From contig JAPDFF010000026.1 in the NCBI GenBank assembly GCA_027569505.1, positions 124,001-188,000 on the forward strand: DNA of 64,000 bases, written 5' to 3'. The notes beneath the pieces were generated by a model. That model was not told the origin of the DNA. It worked only from the letters and a program-made list of their open reading frames with translations, and ran no database searches. Position 1 is the stretch's first letter, and every line of letters begins with the position of its first letter. Below, piece by piece: positions 30,507 through 41,260 of the stretch. A program made the translations under genes and the position numbers. Source of the DNA: Chloridium humicola. Its lineage: Eukaryota > Ascomycota > Sordariomycetes > Chaetosphaeriales > Chaetosphaeriaceae.

Positions 30507-32746
30507 TCAGTTGGGCAGAACCTCGTTCGCTTTCCTGGCCCACTCCCTGAACCAGTCCAACGCCTCAGGGTTCGCAACGCTGGCGTTTGTCTTGACCTGC
30601 ATCCCAGACAGGATCTGCTTGACGGCAACCTCGATCCTGTGACCTCATTAGCACACAATCAAGTACCAGGGCTCAAAGGGGACAACATACTTCTTCCCAT
30701 TCCCCGTCTTCGGCACCCCTCCCCTCGCCTCCTCAATCACCCCAGGCACATGTCTCGGGCTGAGCTCCCGCCTCACCGTCTCCGCGATCCTCTTCTTCAA
30801 CCCCTCCTCAAACACCATCCCCTCCTTCACCACCACAAACAAACACACCGTCTCATCCCGATCCGTCTCCCTCCTCCTCCCGACACAAACCGCATCCTCC
30901 ACCTCCGCCGCAAAGAACCTCGTCAGCACATTATAGATCTCTGCGCTCCCAAACCTCACACCCGCCGGCTTCAAAACCCCATCACTTCTCCCTAGCATCA
31001 CTAGCCCACCACCAGCCTGCGCCCCATCAACCCGCCGCACGAAATCCCCATGGTGCCACAGCCCAGGGAACCGTTCAAAGTACGCCGCGCGGTACTTCTC
31101 CTGCCCGCCCTCCCCAAAGAAAGTAAGCGGCTGACACGGGAACGGCTTTACGCAAACCAAATCGCCCGGCGCGTCCGCAGGGTCAACGGGGAGCGGGTTA
31201 TCAGAGTCCGACGCCGAATCCACAACCCCCACCGCCATGCCCAAACCAGCGCACTGCACCTCCCCGGCACGCACAGGCAGCAACGGACACGGCGCGCCAA
31301 ACAGCGAGATGATATCCGTCCCGCCTGTGATAGAGGCAAGGTTAACCTTGCTCGGGAAGGCGGTGTACACCCAGGCGAAGGTGGAGGGCGGGAGCGGGGA
31401 GGCGGTGGAGTAGATTGCTTCAAGCGACGACAAGTCCAGGGAAGACAGCGGCGGGAACTGGGTGGCGTTGGCTTCGAGGGTGGTGAGGTAGGCGGCGGAG
31501 GTGCCGAAGTGGGTGACGCGGAGGGAGGCGAGGAGGAGCGGGAGGGAGAGGAAGCCGTGGGGTTTGAAGGGCGAGCCGGAGTAGAGGACCAGGGAGGCGC
31601 CGCAGGAAAGGGCGGAGACGCTCCAGTGGTGCATCATCCAGGAGGTGGTGGTGTAGTAGAGCATGCGGGAGGTGGGGGTGAGGGTGCAGTGGAGGTAGTG
31701 CTCTTTTTTGTGCTGGAGGAGGGTGCCCGCGGCGGTGTGCACGATGGCCTTGGGGAGGCCGGTCGTGCCGCTGGAGTAGAGGACGTAGAGGGGGTGGGAG
31801 GGGGGAAGTTGGGCGAAGACGAGGGGGGCGGGTGGTGGGCTGGAGGGGGTGTTAGTGATTGATATGGTTTCGAGAGTTAAAAGGAACTTACGAGTTGAGG
31901 AACGCCTCATACTCCTCCGCCTTGACACCCTTCGCGCGGATCTCATCCAAACCCGTCTCGATGCTCTTCAGAGCCCTGATGGCAACGACTTGCTCCAGGC
32001 CGTGCTTCTTCAGCTCTTCGACAACCTCCAGCGTCTTGGCCTTACCAGACCAGTCCTTGCCGTTGTACAGCGTCGCATTATCGGCAAAAAGCACCTGCGG
32101 CCGGATCTGCACCAGGCGATCCAGCACGGCACTAACGCCGTTGTCCGGGCTGATGCCTGTCCAAATGGCACCAATGGTGGCGGTACTCAGCAGGGCAACC
32201 AGTGCCTGCACGTGGTTTGCGACGAAGCCGGCGACGACACTCTTCTCCTTGACGCCGGCGGCGCGTAGAGCGTTGGAGCAGCGGCGGACCTGGTCCCGGA
32301 GCTCGGCCCACGACGTCTCGGTCAGGTGGCTGTCGTTCTCGGTGGCGGTGATGACGGCGGTGCTGGACTCGTTGACCTCGGCGTTGGCAGGGAAGAGGAG
32401 GTTCTCTGCGAAGTTGAGACGGGCACCGGCGAAGAAGTCGGGCCTGGGGAACATGGGGGCGTTTGGGGGGAGGACCTGGAAGGGGTTAGTAGGGGCTAGT
32501 AGTAAAGGGGTTGTGTCCGGATTCACAACAGACCTCATCGAAAGGCTTGGAAGCCTTAATGCCAATGAAGTGCCAGGTTTCAGCCCAGAACTCGGCTACA
32601 TTGTCGACGGACCACTTGAACAGCCCCGCGTAGTCGTTGAGTTTCAAGCCGTACTTGGAGTTCACATGTTGGAGGAACTTCCACATGTGGGTGTCCTGAG
32701 GATTGTCATGTCTCCAAAGCTCGGCGGCCGGCATCGCGACGGTCAT
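30507..32746 (-). CDS. AACS: Acetoacetyl-CoA synthetase (acyl-adenylate-forming enzyme)
   Basis: Model, minus strand: 32534-32746, 31892-32475, 30691-31839, 30507-30636; 691 aa. The N-terminus (ELWRHDNPQDTHMWKFLQHV) and FAGARLNFAENLLFP are typical of the acetoacetate-CoA ligase branch. The AMP-binding P-loop is YVLYSSGTTGLPKAIVH (about residue 285). Other motifs are ITGGTDIISLF, GDFVRRVDG, and SDGVLKPAGVRFGSAEIYNV. The C-terminal lysine loop is PKTGNGKKIEVAVKQIL. The enzyme activates acetoacetate with ATP and CoA in the cytosol, feeding sterol and fatty-acid synthesis or ketone and leucine breakdown. Introns are 58, 52 and 54 nt with CTACTAACC and GTGCTAATG branch sites. It ends about 240 bp from the convergent COPI delta stop. 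Upstream is an unusually long 2.56-kb divergent region shared with LCB2. Confidence 0.92.
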
Positions 32747-35307
32747 GATTATGGGTCAAGGAGGGTTGAGTGTGACTGGCTTGGGCAAATGTGATAGTTG
32801 AAGATCTGGCTTAGAGTATGAGACGGAGAATCCGGGGAAGCGAGGGTGTTGGATGGACCCACGGAGATGGAGATGGAGATGGAGACTCGAGACGAGACAC
32901 CGGGATCTGCTCCTTCTCTTCTTTTTCACGGTTTCATCAATTCAAAGAGGAGAAGCCTTTGCCGCTCAACAAAATGCCAAAATTCCATCCCGAGTTCCGA
33001 TGGGGACGACCCGCCGAATCTAACCTCAATCTCCAACTTCTGAGCCGCGGCGATGGCCCCGAGTCCGGGCAAAGCCGACAATTGCCACGAGCGACGGCAT
33101 CCATTCCACGGCTTTGCTCCTCAGCGCTCCTCTGCCATGCAGGTACCGGACTGGCCCGAGGCCCTGGATCCACAGGCGGATCTTGGAGCATTGTGTTTTT
33201 AGCATTGTGTGTCGCTTGGCAGCTCAAAAGGAAACTGTGCCCTCCCTCCAACAGTCCAACAAGCGGAGATGAAAGCAAAGAACAAGGTGGACGGGAACAG
33301 GAACCTTAAAAGCCGGCCACACCTCAGACTGTACATGGATACCTGGACGACGGCTGGGTCTCACACTTGGACGAGCACGCAGTTCGCTTACTTTGGTCAT
33401 GAACTTCCGATTTAACTCCATGCCGGCCGATACTTCAAGAGACATCGCAGACAAGGTTGGTTTGCCGGTCACCCTTATGGCAATTTCCAGGGTAACAGAA
33501 AATGAAGGGCCTCGGTGTCACCCAAAGGAGAGTTCCCCAGGGTTGCCGCCTCTTACTCTTCATAGTAGTTGTATGGGAGACAGCAGGACAGGAAGCAGTA
33601 CACAGTAACAAGAGAGGGGCTACACATGTCTGCCCAAACCCTTGTGCAGTCGTTGAGACAAACACTTGCCGCCAACCGACACAGTATGGGTGCATCCCTT
33701 CAACAGTGGTCGCTGTCATGCAGGCCCAGAGGGTGGGCTGGTTGGAATGGATCCACAGACGAAATGGATGCTGCCCCCGAGGGAAAAACCCACAGATTTG
33801 TTCGATGTCCAGGGGGTCGAGCACTTCAAGCTTTGAATGGAAGTCTGCTTGCTGAGTAAATCCCAGAGGCCGCCGTGTCGCTTACACTGCCAATGTAACG
33901 ACAGCACGCAGGCTCGCCGGGGGTTCCGGACTGGTGGAATCGACGAATCGACGCACCATCGGCCGCGCTGCAGAACCACTGCCGTCTTACTCGACGCATC
34001 CTCTGCGGGTTGGACTGTCGTCAGGTAAATCGAGAAAGCCATCAGGAACAAGTCGGAACACACCGCCCTCGTCGACCCCCGTGTCATGCCACCCATGAGG
34101 GCGTTTCCCGCGTATTGTTTTGAAACACTCAGCTCATCCGCGTGGATCTTTCCATGCCCCTCTGCCGGTTCGAGCCTCATCAGGGTCCATCAAAGAAGCC
34201 TCATCTCAACGGGTCCTCGAAGGTTCAAACTCGGAGGGACCAGGCTGTGAGCCGGAAGCTCCCGAGATAGCTCCTGGACTGTGTAATTCAATCCCAACTT
34301 GCTCCGGGACGGGATTGGCGGAAGTCGCCTTTCGAAGGTGACATGGCAGATGATCGGGCTCCTGATGATGACGGGGTCGCAGTCGGAGGCTTCGGCATCG
34401 AGAGGAAGCTAAAATCCAGACAAGGGGAAGGGGCCCAAAGTCAGCGTCCCACCGTCCAGAGCGCGCAAGGCACAGGGCTGGACCGCCAAATTGGACGGTC
34501 CACTTTGACCCAGCGCCCGAGACCCCGATTCGCCAATTTCCTGGCGCTGCCGACGCCCGCTTCCCTGAAATCCTCAGCCATATCCACTTTAACAGTTCCC
34601 TTCCCTTCCCCTTTCGAACCTTCGTCTCTTGTTCCTGTCCCGAACCCGACCCATCACCGCCACAAGACCTGTCAGTCAACCGTCCACACAGCCGTCAAGA
34701 CACACAGGGCGAGGGCGACTTGGGCCGCCAGTTTCCTTTTTTTTTTTTTTTCCCTTCTCTCCTTCGAGAGTTGACGTCGATAGCTGCAGCAGCAAGCATC
34801 CGTCCGATCTGTCCGCCCCTTGCAGGCTTGCAGCCAGCTATCGACTGCGACTTCTCATTCGCCCGACTCGGGAGCTTCGAGCAGCGCGTAGCACCGCACC
34901 TCCCGACTGATATTGGTGGCTCTCTGCGCGCCCCCTCTAATTGAGAGTCAAGCGTAAGTTTGCCGTCCTTGTAAAATCTTTGCTGCTAGATTTGGCCGGT
35001 TTGTTCTGGGCCCAGAAGCAGTCGCGGCGTGTGGAGCTCGAAAAGGGGGGACCACTGGAGCAGTCCTCCTGCGCGCAGCCGCCCGCCGCTCCCGGCGAGC
35101 TCCCATTTCAACACACCGCTTCAGCGGACACTCAGTTTCCGTTTTCCTTTGACCTAGATCACCAAAACCAGCGCTCGAGCCTCATCTCCGAACACCGTAC
35201 TGACATGCGCCACTGCAGCTTCAGTTGGTTTCGCCCGCTTCAGTAGCTCTTGCCGTCGGTTCCGGGGCTTTTCACATTACAGCCGAGCAGTCCGCGCGGT
35301 CTCAGCG
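32747..35307. promoter_or_regulatory. Divergent 2.56-kb region AACS / LCB2
   Basis: No gene is seen; ORFs here have no protein-like features. A GAGATG repeat lies at 32864-32882 on the AACS side. The LCB2 side has a C/T-rich leader, a T15 run at about 34738-34751 and a likely 5'-UTR intron at 34954-35218. The middle, 33300-34300, shows nothing I can name. Confidence 0.5.
34954..35218 (+). other. Probable 5'-UTR intron of LCB2
   Basis: A consensus donor GTAAGT (34954) is followed by a GTACTGACA branch-like site (about 35198-35206) and a CACTGCAG acceptor ending at 35218, about 90 nt before the start codon. Removing it gives a compact leader. A second AG six bases downstream is an alternative. 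Confidence 0.5.
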
Positions 35308-37275
35308 ATGCCCCGAAAACTTGCGAATCCTTTCTCGTCGTCCAGCATGCCACAGTCCCAGAAGACGGCCGAGCGCCGGCCTTCCCAGTCAAGGAGCAAC
35401 CGCCTTGCAGGCTTCTTCACCAAGTCCAAGGAGCAGCTCTCGACGCCGCAGACCGTCCACCATCATCAGCCCGTCTCCCCATCCGTGGCCGCCTCTCTCC
35501 CGACAATCTCGCTGTCCAGCGAACTCACCAGCGACGAGTCCCCGACAACCCTCTTTGAGCCCCCATCTCTCGACGAAGCCCAGGCCCAGGAGCGCCGCGA
35601 TGCCCAGTTTGGCCCCCTGCTTGACAAGAGCCACCTCTATGTCAGCGCCCACCAAGGAGGGCCGCTCGAGGTCCCCATCGAGGACGAGCCGGCATACTTC
35701 TACGTTCTCACCACCTACATCAGCTACCTGCTCCTGATCTTCTTCGGCCACGCGAGGGATTTCTTTGGCAAGCGCTTCGGCGACAAGAAGCACTACAACA
35801 GTCTCAAAGCCCACAATGGCTATGCTCCGCTCAACGATGACTTCGACAACTTCTACGTCCGCCGCCTGAAGATGCGCCTCGACGACTGCTTCGCGAGGCC
35901 GACGACGGGTGTCCCTGGCCGCTACATCACCCTGATCGACCGCAAGTCCGACGACTTCAACCGCACCTACAAGTACACGGGCACCCACACCCAGACCCTG
36001 AACGTCAGCTCGTACAACTACCTTGGTTTTGCCCAGTCCGAAGGCCCCTGCGCCGATGGTGTTGAGGAATGCGTCCGCAAGTCCGGCCTCAGCTACTCTA
36101 GCCCGCGTGCCGATTCCGGCACGTCAGAGCTTGTGCAAGAGGTTGAGCGCGAGGTGGCCCAGTTTGTCGGCAAGCCCGCCGCCATGGTCTTCTCAATGGG
36201 TTTCGTCACCAACGCCGGTTCCTTCCCCGCTCTCGTCTCCAAGGGCTGCCTCATCCTGTCCGACGAACTCAACCACGCCTCGATCCGCATCGGTGCTCGT
36301 CTCTCTGGCGCCGTCATCAGGTCATTCAAGCACAACGACATGGAGGATCTCGAGAAGAAGCTGCGCGAGGCCATCTCGCAGGGCCAGCCGCGCACCCATA
36401 GGCCGTGGAGGAAGATTCTGGTGGCCGTCGAGGGTCTCTACTCGATGGAGGGCACCATGGTCGACCTCCCCGGTGTGCTTGCTCTCAAGAAAAGGTACAA
36501 GTTCTTCCTGTACGTCGACGAGGCGCACAGCATTGGCGCGCTCGGCCCCAAGGGTCGCGGTGTGTGTGACTACTTCGGGATCGACCCTGCTGAGGTGGAC
36601 ATCCTCATGGGCACACTGACCAAGTCGTTTGGTGCCAACGGTGGCTACGTCGCGGGCGAGAAGCATATCATCGATGGGCTCCGATTGAACAACGCGGCCA
36701 CTCTCCTCGGCGAGTCGCCAACCCCGTCGGTCCTCATGCAGATTCTCACTTCACTCCGCCTGATCACCGGCGAGATCGCACCCGGCCAGGGCGAGGAGCG
36801 TCTCCAGCGCCTCGCTTTCAACTCGCGCTACCTCCGCCTCGGACTCAAGCGTCTTGGCTTCATCGTCTACGGACACGACGACTCGCCCATCATCCCCGTG
36901 GTCCTGTACCACCCGGGTAAGATGTCGGCCTTCAGCCACGAGATGCTCAAGCGCAAGATCTCGGTCGTCGTCGTCGGCTACCCGGCTACGCCACTCATCA
37001 GCTCGCGCGCCCGCTTTTGCATCTCGGCCGCCCACAACAAGGAGGACATGGACCGCGTCCTGGCCGCCTGCGCTGAGGTCGGCCATCTGATCGATATCAA
37101 GTACTCGACCGGTATTGCCGGTGGGCAGGAGCCCCTTCCCGAGGGTGTCACAATCGAGATGGAGAAGGAATGGCGCAAGGCGAACGGCCTGGAGGGCGTG
37201 GTTAAGCCGCCAAGGTGGAACCTTGAGGATGTGATTTCCAGCGGCGTGCAGGATGCCAAGGAGACTCTGAGATGA
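35308..37275 (+). CDS. LCB2: Serine palmitoyltransferase subunit 2
   Basis: Single-exon model, 655 aa. It is a PLP-dependent alpha-oxoamine synthase of the AONS family. The PLP lysine is K439 in GTLTKSFGANGGYVAG, the hallmark of Lcb2, while Lcb1 lacks this Lys. Other motifs are YNYLGFAQSEGPCADGVEEC, SSPRADSGTSELVQEVE, LSDELNHASIRIGARLSGA and YVDEAHSIGALGPKGRGV. A membrane segment, about residues 131-147 (AYFYVLTTYISYLLLIFF), anchors it to the ER. The first 110 residues are Ser/Pro/Gln-rich, longer than in yeast. With Lcb1 it condenses serine and palmitoyl-CoA to 3-ketosphinganine, the first step of sphingolipid synthesis. Codons are strongly C-biased. The next in-frame Met is at residue 15. 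Confidence 0.95.
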   Translation: MPRKLANPFSSSSMPQSQKTAERRPSQSRSNRLAGFFTKSKEQLSTPQTVHHHQPVSPSVAASLPTISLSSELTSDESPTTLFEPPSLDEAQAQERRDAQFGPLLDKSHLYVSAHQGGPLEVPIEDEPAYFYVLTTYISYLLLIFFGHARDFFGKRFGDKKHYNSLKAHNGYAPLNDDFDNFYVRRLKMRLDDCFARPTTGVPGRYITLIDRKSDDFNRTYKYTGTHTQTLNVSSYNYLGFAQSEGPCADGVEECVRKSGLSYSSPRADSGTSELVQEVEREVAQFVGKPAAMVFSMGFVTNAGSFPALVSKGCLILSDELNHASIRIGARLSGAVIRSFKHNDMEDLEKKLREAISQGQPRTHRPWRKILVAVEGLYSMEGTMVDLPGVLALKKRYKFFLYVDEAHSIGALGPKGRGVCDYFGIDPAEVDILMGTLTKSFGANGGYVAGEKHIIDGLRLNNAATLLGESPTPSVLMQILTSLRLITGEIAPGQGEERLQRLAFNSRYLRLGLKRLGFIVYGHDDSPIIPVVLYHPGKMSAFSHEMLKRKISVVVVGYPATPLISSRARFCISAAHNKEDMDRVLAACAEVGHLIDIKYSTGIAGGQEPLPEGVTIEMEKEWRKANGLEGVVKPPRWNLEDVISSGVQDAKETLR

Positions 37276-37978
37276 ACTCCGTCTTTCTTGACGGTGAGAG
37301 CGACGAGATGAGCAGTTGTAATTTTGATTAGCCAGGTACATATTCTCTTGTAGGAGTTTGGAGGGCAGGAGTTGGAGAGCCGGAGTTGGGGTGCAGGGGC
37401 CGGACAGCGTACCTTAGCTTTTGGAACAAGCTGGTTCTCAACTATTACGTGTGTGGTCTTGATGATGCATGGAAGGTTTAATGAGGACATCTGGGGGAAT
37501 AGAATACATTAATTATGTGTCAATGGCTGTCTCTCCCGAGAATGTCCGCCATGTAATCGCCCATGTAATCGCCCGGTCGGGTCACGTGCCAGCGCGTCCA
37601 CTGTCTCACGCCCTCAAACCCATGCTTCATCTTCATCGCCAGTCTTCCATTTCATTCTTCGTTGCAAAATCAATCTACCATACCGAATTTCTTTTCAAGG
37701 AAGCGACAGAATTCTCATTGCAAACAGACTTGAAACTTCGATCCGCCCCTTCAGAACTTCCTTATGTGACAAATCTTGCACTTTTGCAGGGATCGTTCAC
37801 TTCAACTTCATCCTACACCCTCCATCTCTTTCTCTTCTGGCCGCTTCTCATCTCAACGAAAGAACTGAGACCAATCAACCCCGCCATCCATTAATACAGT
37901 TATCTCTTTCTCACCCACCACCGAAAGAGCATTGAAGGAGCACAAAAATCCCTTCTTACCCATCAACCACAAGACAAG
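37276..37978 (+). promoter_or_regulatory. LCB2 3' region and promoter of the DUF4211 gene
   Basis: Tandem genes. The 3' part has a pyrimidine-rich, AT-balanced leader (37620-37975). A 13-bp direct repeat, CATGTAATCGCC(C), occurs twice at 37550-37574. No gene is seen. Confidence 0.5.
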
Positions 37979-39848
37979 ATGGTGAAATCAAACAAGGGCA
38001 AGCAACGAACCCTCGAGGCCACCCTTGGTAAGTAAACCCCCATCCTTACCGCCCGGTATCTCTCTCTCATCGAAGACTGACTAATGATCCCAGGCCGACC
38101 CCGCCTCAAACCACCCATCAAGACCCCCAGATCAAAGAAAACCAGACCGTTGATGAGCACCCCCGTGGCATCCAGCTCGCCTACTACGAGACGCCAACCG
38201 CCACAGCCTTCTTCTTCGTCGCCGGCATCATTTATGCGCTCGTCACAGGTTGGTGGTAGTGGGTCGGCAAGGAAGCTGCAGCAGGGGAAGAGGAGGGCTG
38301 TGGCGTTTGAGGGGAGGGAGTCCGAGTCGGAGGATGAGTTGGCGCTACCCGTGAGAGAAAGTGGGAAGAAGGAGAAGGGGGTGAAGAGGAAGGTTGAGAG
38401 TTCGTCCGGTGGGGAGGAAGTGGAAGAGGAGGAAGAGGAGAGTGATGATATGCCACTGGTTACGCCCACGCACAAGCGCAAGCGGCGCGTGGTTGCTAGC
38501 GATAGCGACGACAGCGACGACCAGCCGCTTGTTTCGTCTCCTGTTAAGCGGCGGAGGCTTGTGCGGGGGGGTGCGGCATCGAGTCCGGTGAAGGAGCAGA
38601 GCAGAGATGATGATGAGCCTGCGCCGTCTTCGGCAAGAGCAAGAAGGAAGCCGATGAGCAAGAAGGAGAAGGCGAGGGAGCTACTGAGGCGAAAGAGGGC
38701 TGGGGAGGTTATTGATGAGGGGGAGGAGGAGGAGGAGAGCAGTGAGGATGAGCCGCAGAGGGCGATGTACGACACGGATTCGGATAATCCCGCGTTGAGC
38801 GAGTTTAAGGATGATGAGGAGGGTGTTCTGGGGGATGATGTGGGCGCGAAGAAGGGCAAGAAGACCAAGGGCAAGGAAAAGGCAAAAGCAAAGAAGAAGA
38901 AGACGAGAAAGGCCTCTGACGACGATCGCTCCGGCTCTGACGACAGCATCGATGACTTCCTCGTCGACGACAGCGACGCGCCCCTCGGCATCCCCGAGGA
39001 AGTCTATATGAATATGCCCCTCGAATTCACAGCGCACTCGCACAAGCCGCTGAAGGAGCATTTCCGCGACGCCATAGAGTGGCTCGTGCAGTTCAAGATC
39101 AACCCGGGCTTTGCCGAGAAGGAGCACGCGCTGTACCGCATGGCCTGGAAGAAGCTGGACGACGAGGTGCGCGGCCTCGCCCAGTCCAAGTTTGCATCGT
39201 CCGCTTGGAAGATCGATTTTACCATGGCGCTGCGCGCGCGGCCGTATTACACTAGCGTGGACCTGCCTAAGGGGGATCTTCTCGAGATGCAGAGCTGTGG
39301 CGCGTGCGGGAGGAGCGGGCATCCGGCGAGGTAGGTCACCCACCACCTCCCCTAAATAACCACACCCGCCAACTAACCTCTCCAGACACATGATAACCTT
39401 CACCGGCACACCCTACTACAAAGACACCACCAAACTCGCCCGCCTCCTCCAGCCCGTCGAAGTCGACTCCTCCTCTTCCTCCTCCTCCTCCCACCACGAC
39501 GACCAAGATCAAGACGAAGACGAAGACGGCAACCTCATCCCCAAGCCCTCCCGCGAATGGCTTGTCGGCAAAGTGTGTAACAGCAACGCCGAGACGGCCC
39601 ACGATCTCATGCACTGGAAGCACGCCCTGCTCGACTGGGTCGACACACAGCTGCACAAGGAAGGGTACATGGCGCCGTCCAAGCTGGCCGAGCGTGAGAG
39701 GATGCGGCCCAAGAAGAAATACAAGGTGGTGGATGAGATCTTGCAGCGGTGGGCTGATACCGGGGTCGTGAAGGCGCTGTATGGGGATTTTAAGGGGACG
39801 GTGGAGAAGGCGAGGAATAAATCGACGGCGGGGAGGTTTGGGAGGTGA
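37979..39848 (+). CDS. DUF4211-type nuclear protein
   Basis: Model: 37979-38027, 38094-39330, 39386-39848; 582 aa. The N-terminus MVKSNKGKQRTLEATLG resembles the PIP-box-like starts of chromatin and replication proteins, but lacks the usual aromatic pair. Residues 20-330 are disordered, with alternating acidic (SESEDELALP, EEVEEEEEESDD) and basic (HKRKRR, KRRRL) clusters that can act as nuclear localisation signals. Residues about 345-582 form the folded part: SIDDFLVDDSDAPLGIPEEV, PLKEHFRDAIEWLVQFKINP, and a CGACGRSGHPARH metal-binding-like motif across intron 2. I assign the DUF4211 family from memory of this SIDDFI-type motif. Function is unknown, probably chromatin-associated. Introns are 66 and 55 nt with CTGACTAAT and CTAACC branch sites. 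Confidence 0.85.
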
Positions 39849-41260
39849 ATGGAAAGGGGTGGGAGGCAAAGTAGGATGGGGTTTGGCTAGGTGGAGCCCG
39901 AAGGATGCTGGGGCGTTCTCGGTTGCCAACAGCTGTGGTTGACTTTCCGGTGACATTGGAACGGCGTTTAACGGAGATGGATATGAGATGGACTAGCGTT
40001 GGCTTCGTCTGGGGCAGTTTCTGATGGTTACTGCGTCTCCGATTCTTGAGTTGGAGAATCGACAGAATGGACAGGAGAGTGGAGGCTTTTGTATCAGAAT
40101 CAAGCCTATGATCACGTTGCTTTGTAACCCGCGTCGAAGTGCTCTCCGGCCTCGAATTGTGTGCTTTCGTCTTCAGTCTTGTTAAACGATGATGGGGATC
40201 AGGCTCCAGTGTTATGATTTGAAATAACTCAAGTAAATTGCAATTGTTGACAGTTTGATTCTGAAAAGCTGATCCTAAGTTGTCTAACCTTCGCTCAACC
40301 TTCACCCCGTGGCTTCTCAGGCAGCTCGTGATACCAACAACATTCAACTCTCTTTTCTACACTCTATGACTCTCGAGTCGTAACCCCTTCGGAGGTATCT
40401 TTCTATCAAGGACCAGGCCACTCGTTCGTCCACGACGAACTATCAGAGCAAAAAAGAGCAGGAAAGCTCATCGGACAGCCTTCTTTGCAAACAGTCAAAG
40501 AGAGTACCCAGCTCTGAACCCCCCCGAGAGCCAAGGTGTCTTGTTATCCAAAGGGGCCTTGATGGTTGTCTTCATTTCATGATTTTCACGCCCATGCTTG
40601 TTCAGGAAGAGGGAACAACATGTCTTGTCTGCCAACGAAGGCAAGCAACGGTGTTATGAGATGTACAAGAGTCACAGGACACTGCCACAGACAGGGCATG
40701 ATAAGAACCAGCAACACAGCAACATAACCAACACAGTAAAGGCAGTAAATAATATCGAGAAAATAATGTCCACGAAACGAAGACCGCTTGCCAACTCGAC
40801 AGAAACAAACCACAAAACCATGCCATGCAGATGTGAGAGACAGAAACCCAACAAGACAAACCCCCCCCCCCATCCATCCCACCCAACGAGCTCTGCTCAG
40901 ACCTACACGCTTTCAACAAACCAACCAACCAGCCAGCCAGAATAAAAGACAAGAAACCTCCTTTTGTTTTTCCAAGCTCTTCAAAACCTACATCTGCAAA
41001 CCAACATCCAACAAAACGGATCACTTTCGTCCCCATCAGCAGGACAGACAGTGACAGAAGCGCCATGGCGACATTCACGCTTACACGCTATGCTTCCACC
41101 AAAAATACCCCCTTCTCAACAAAACACACACACACACACACACACACAGATAAATCCTCAAACACAATCCCAACATCCTCCTTCCCACTCAATCCACCCT
41201 CCCAACAACCCTCAACTCACAATACCTCCCCTCCCCATCCCATTTCCTCCACAATACATC
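39849..41260. other. Convergent 3' intergenic region DUF4211 / STE50
   Basis: 1.4 kb between two stop codons, AT-richer than coding sequence, with A-rich stretches around 40700-41000 and a (CA)n repeat at 41123-41149. No gene is seen. It is long for a convergent region, so an unannotated non-coding transcript cannot be excluded. Confidence 0.45.
41123..41149 (+). repeat. (CA)n dinucleotide microsatellite
   Basis: About 13 CA units, about 110 bp past the STE50 stop codon, probably in its 3' UTR. Confidence 0.9.
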
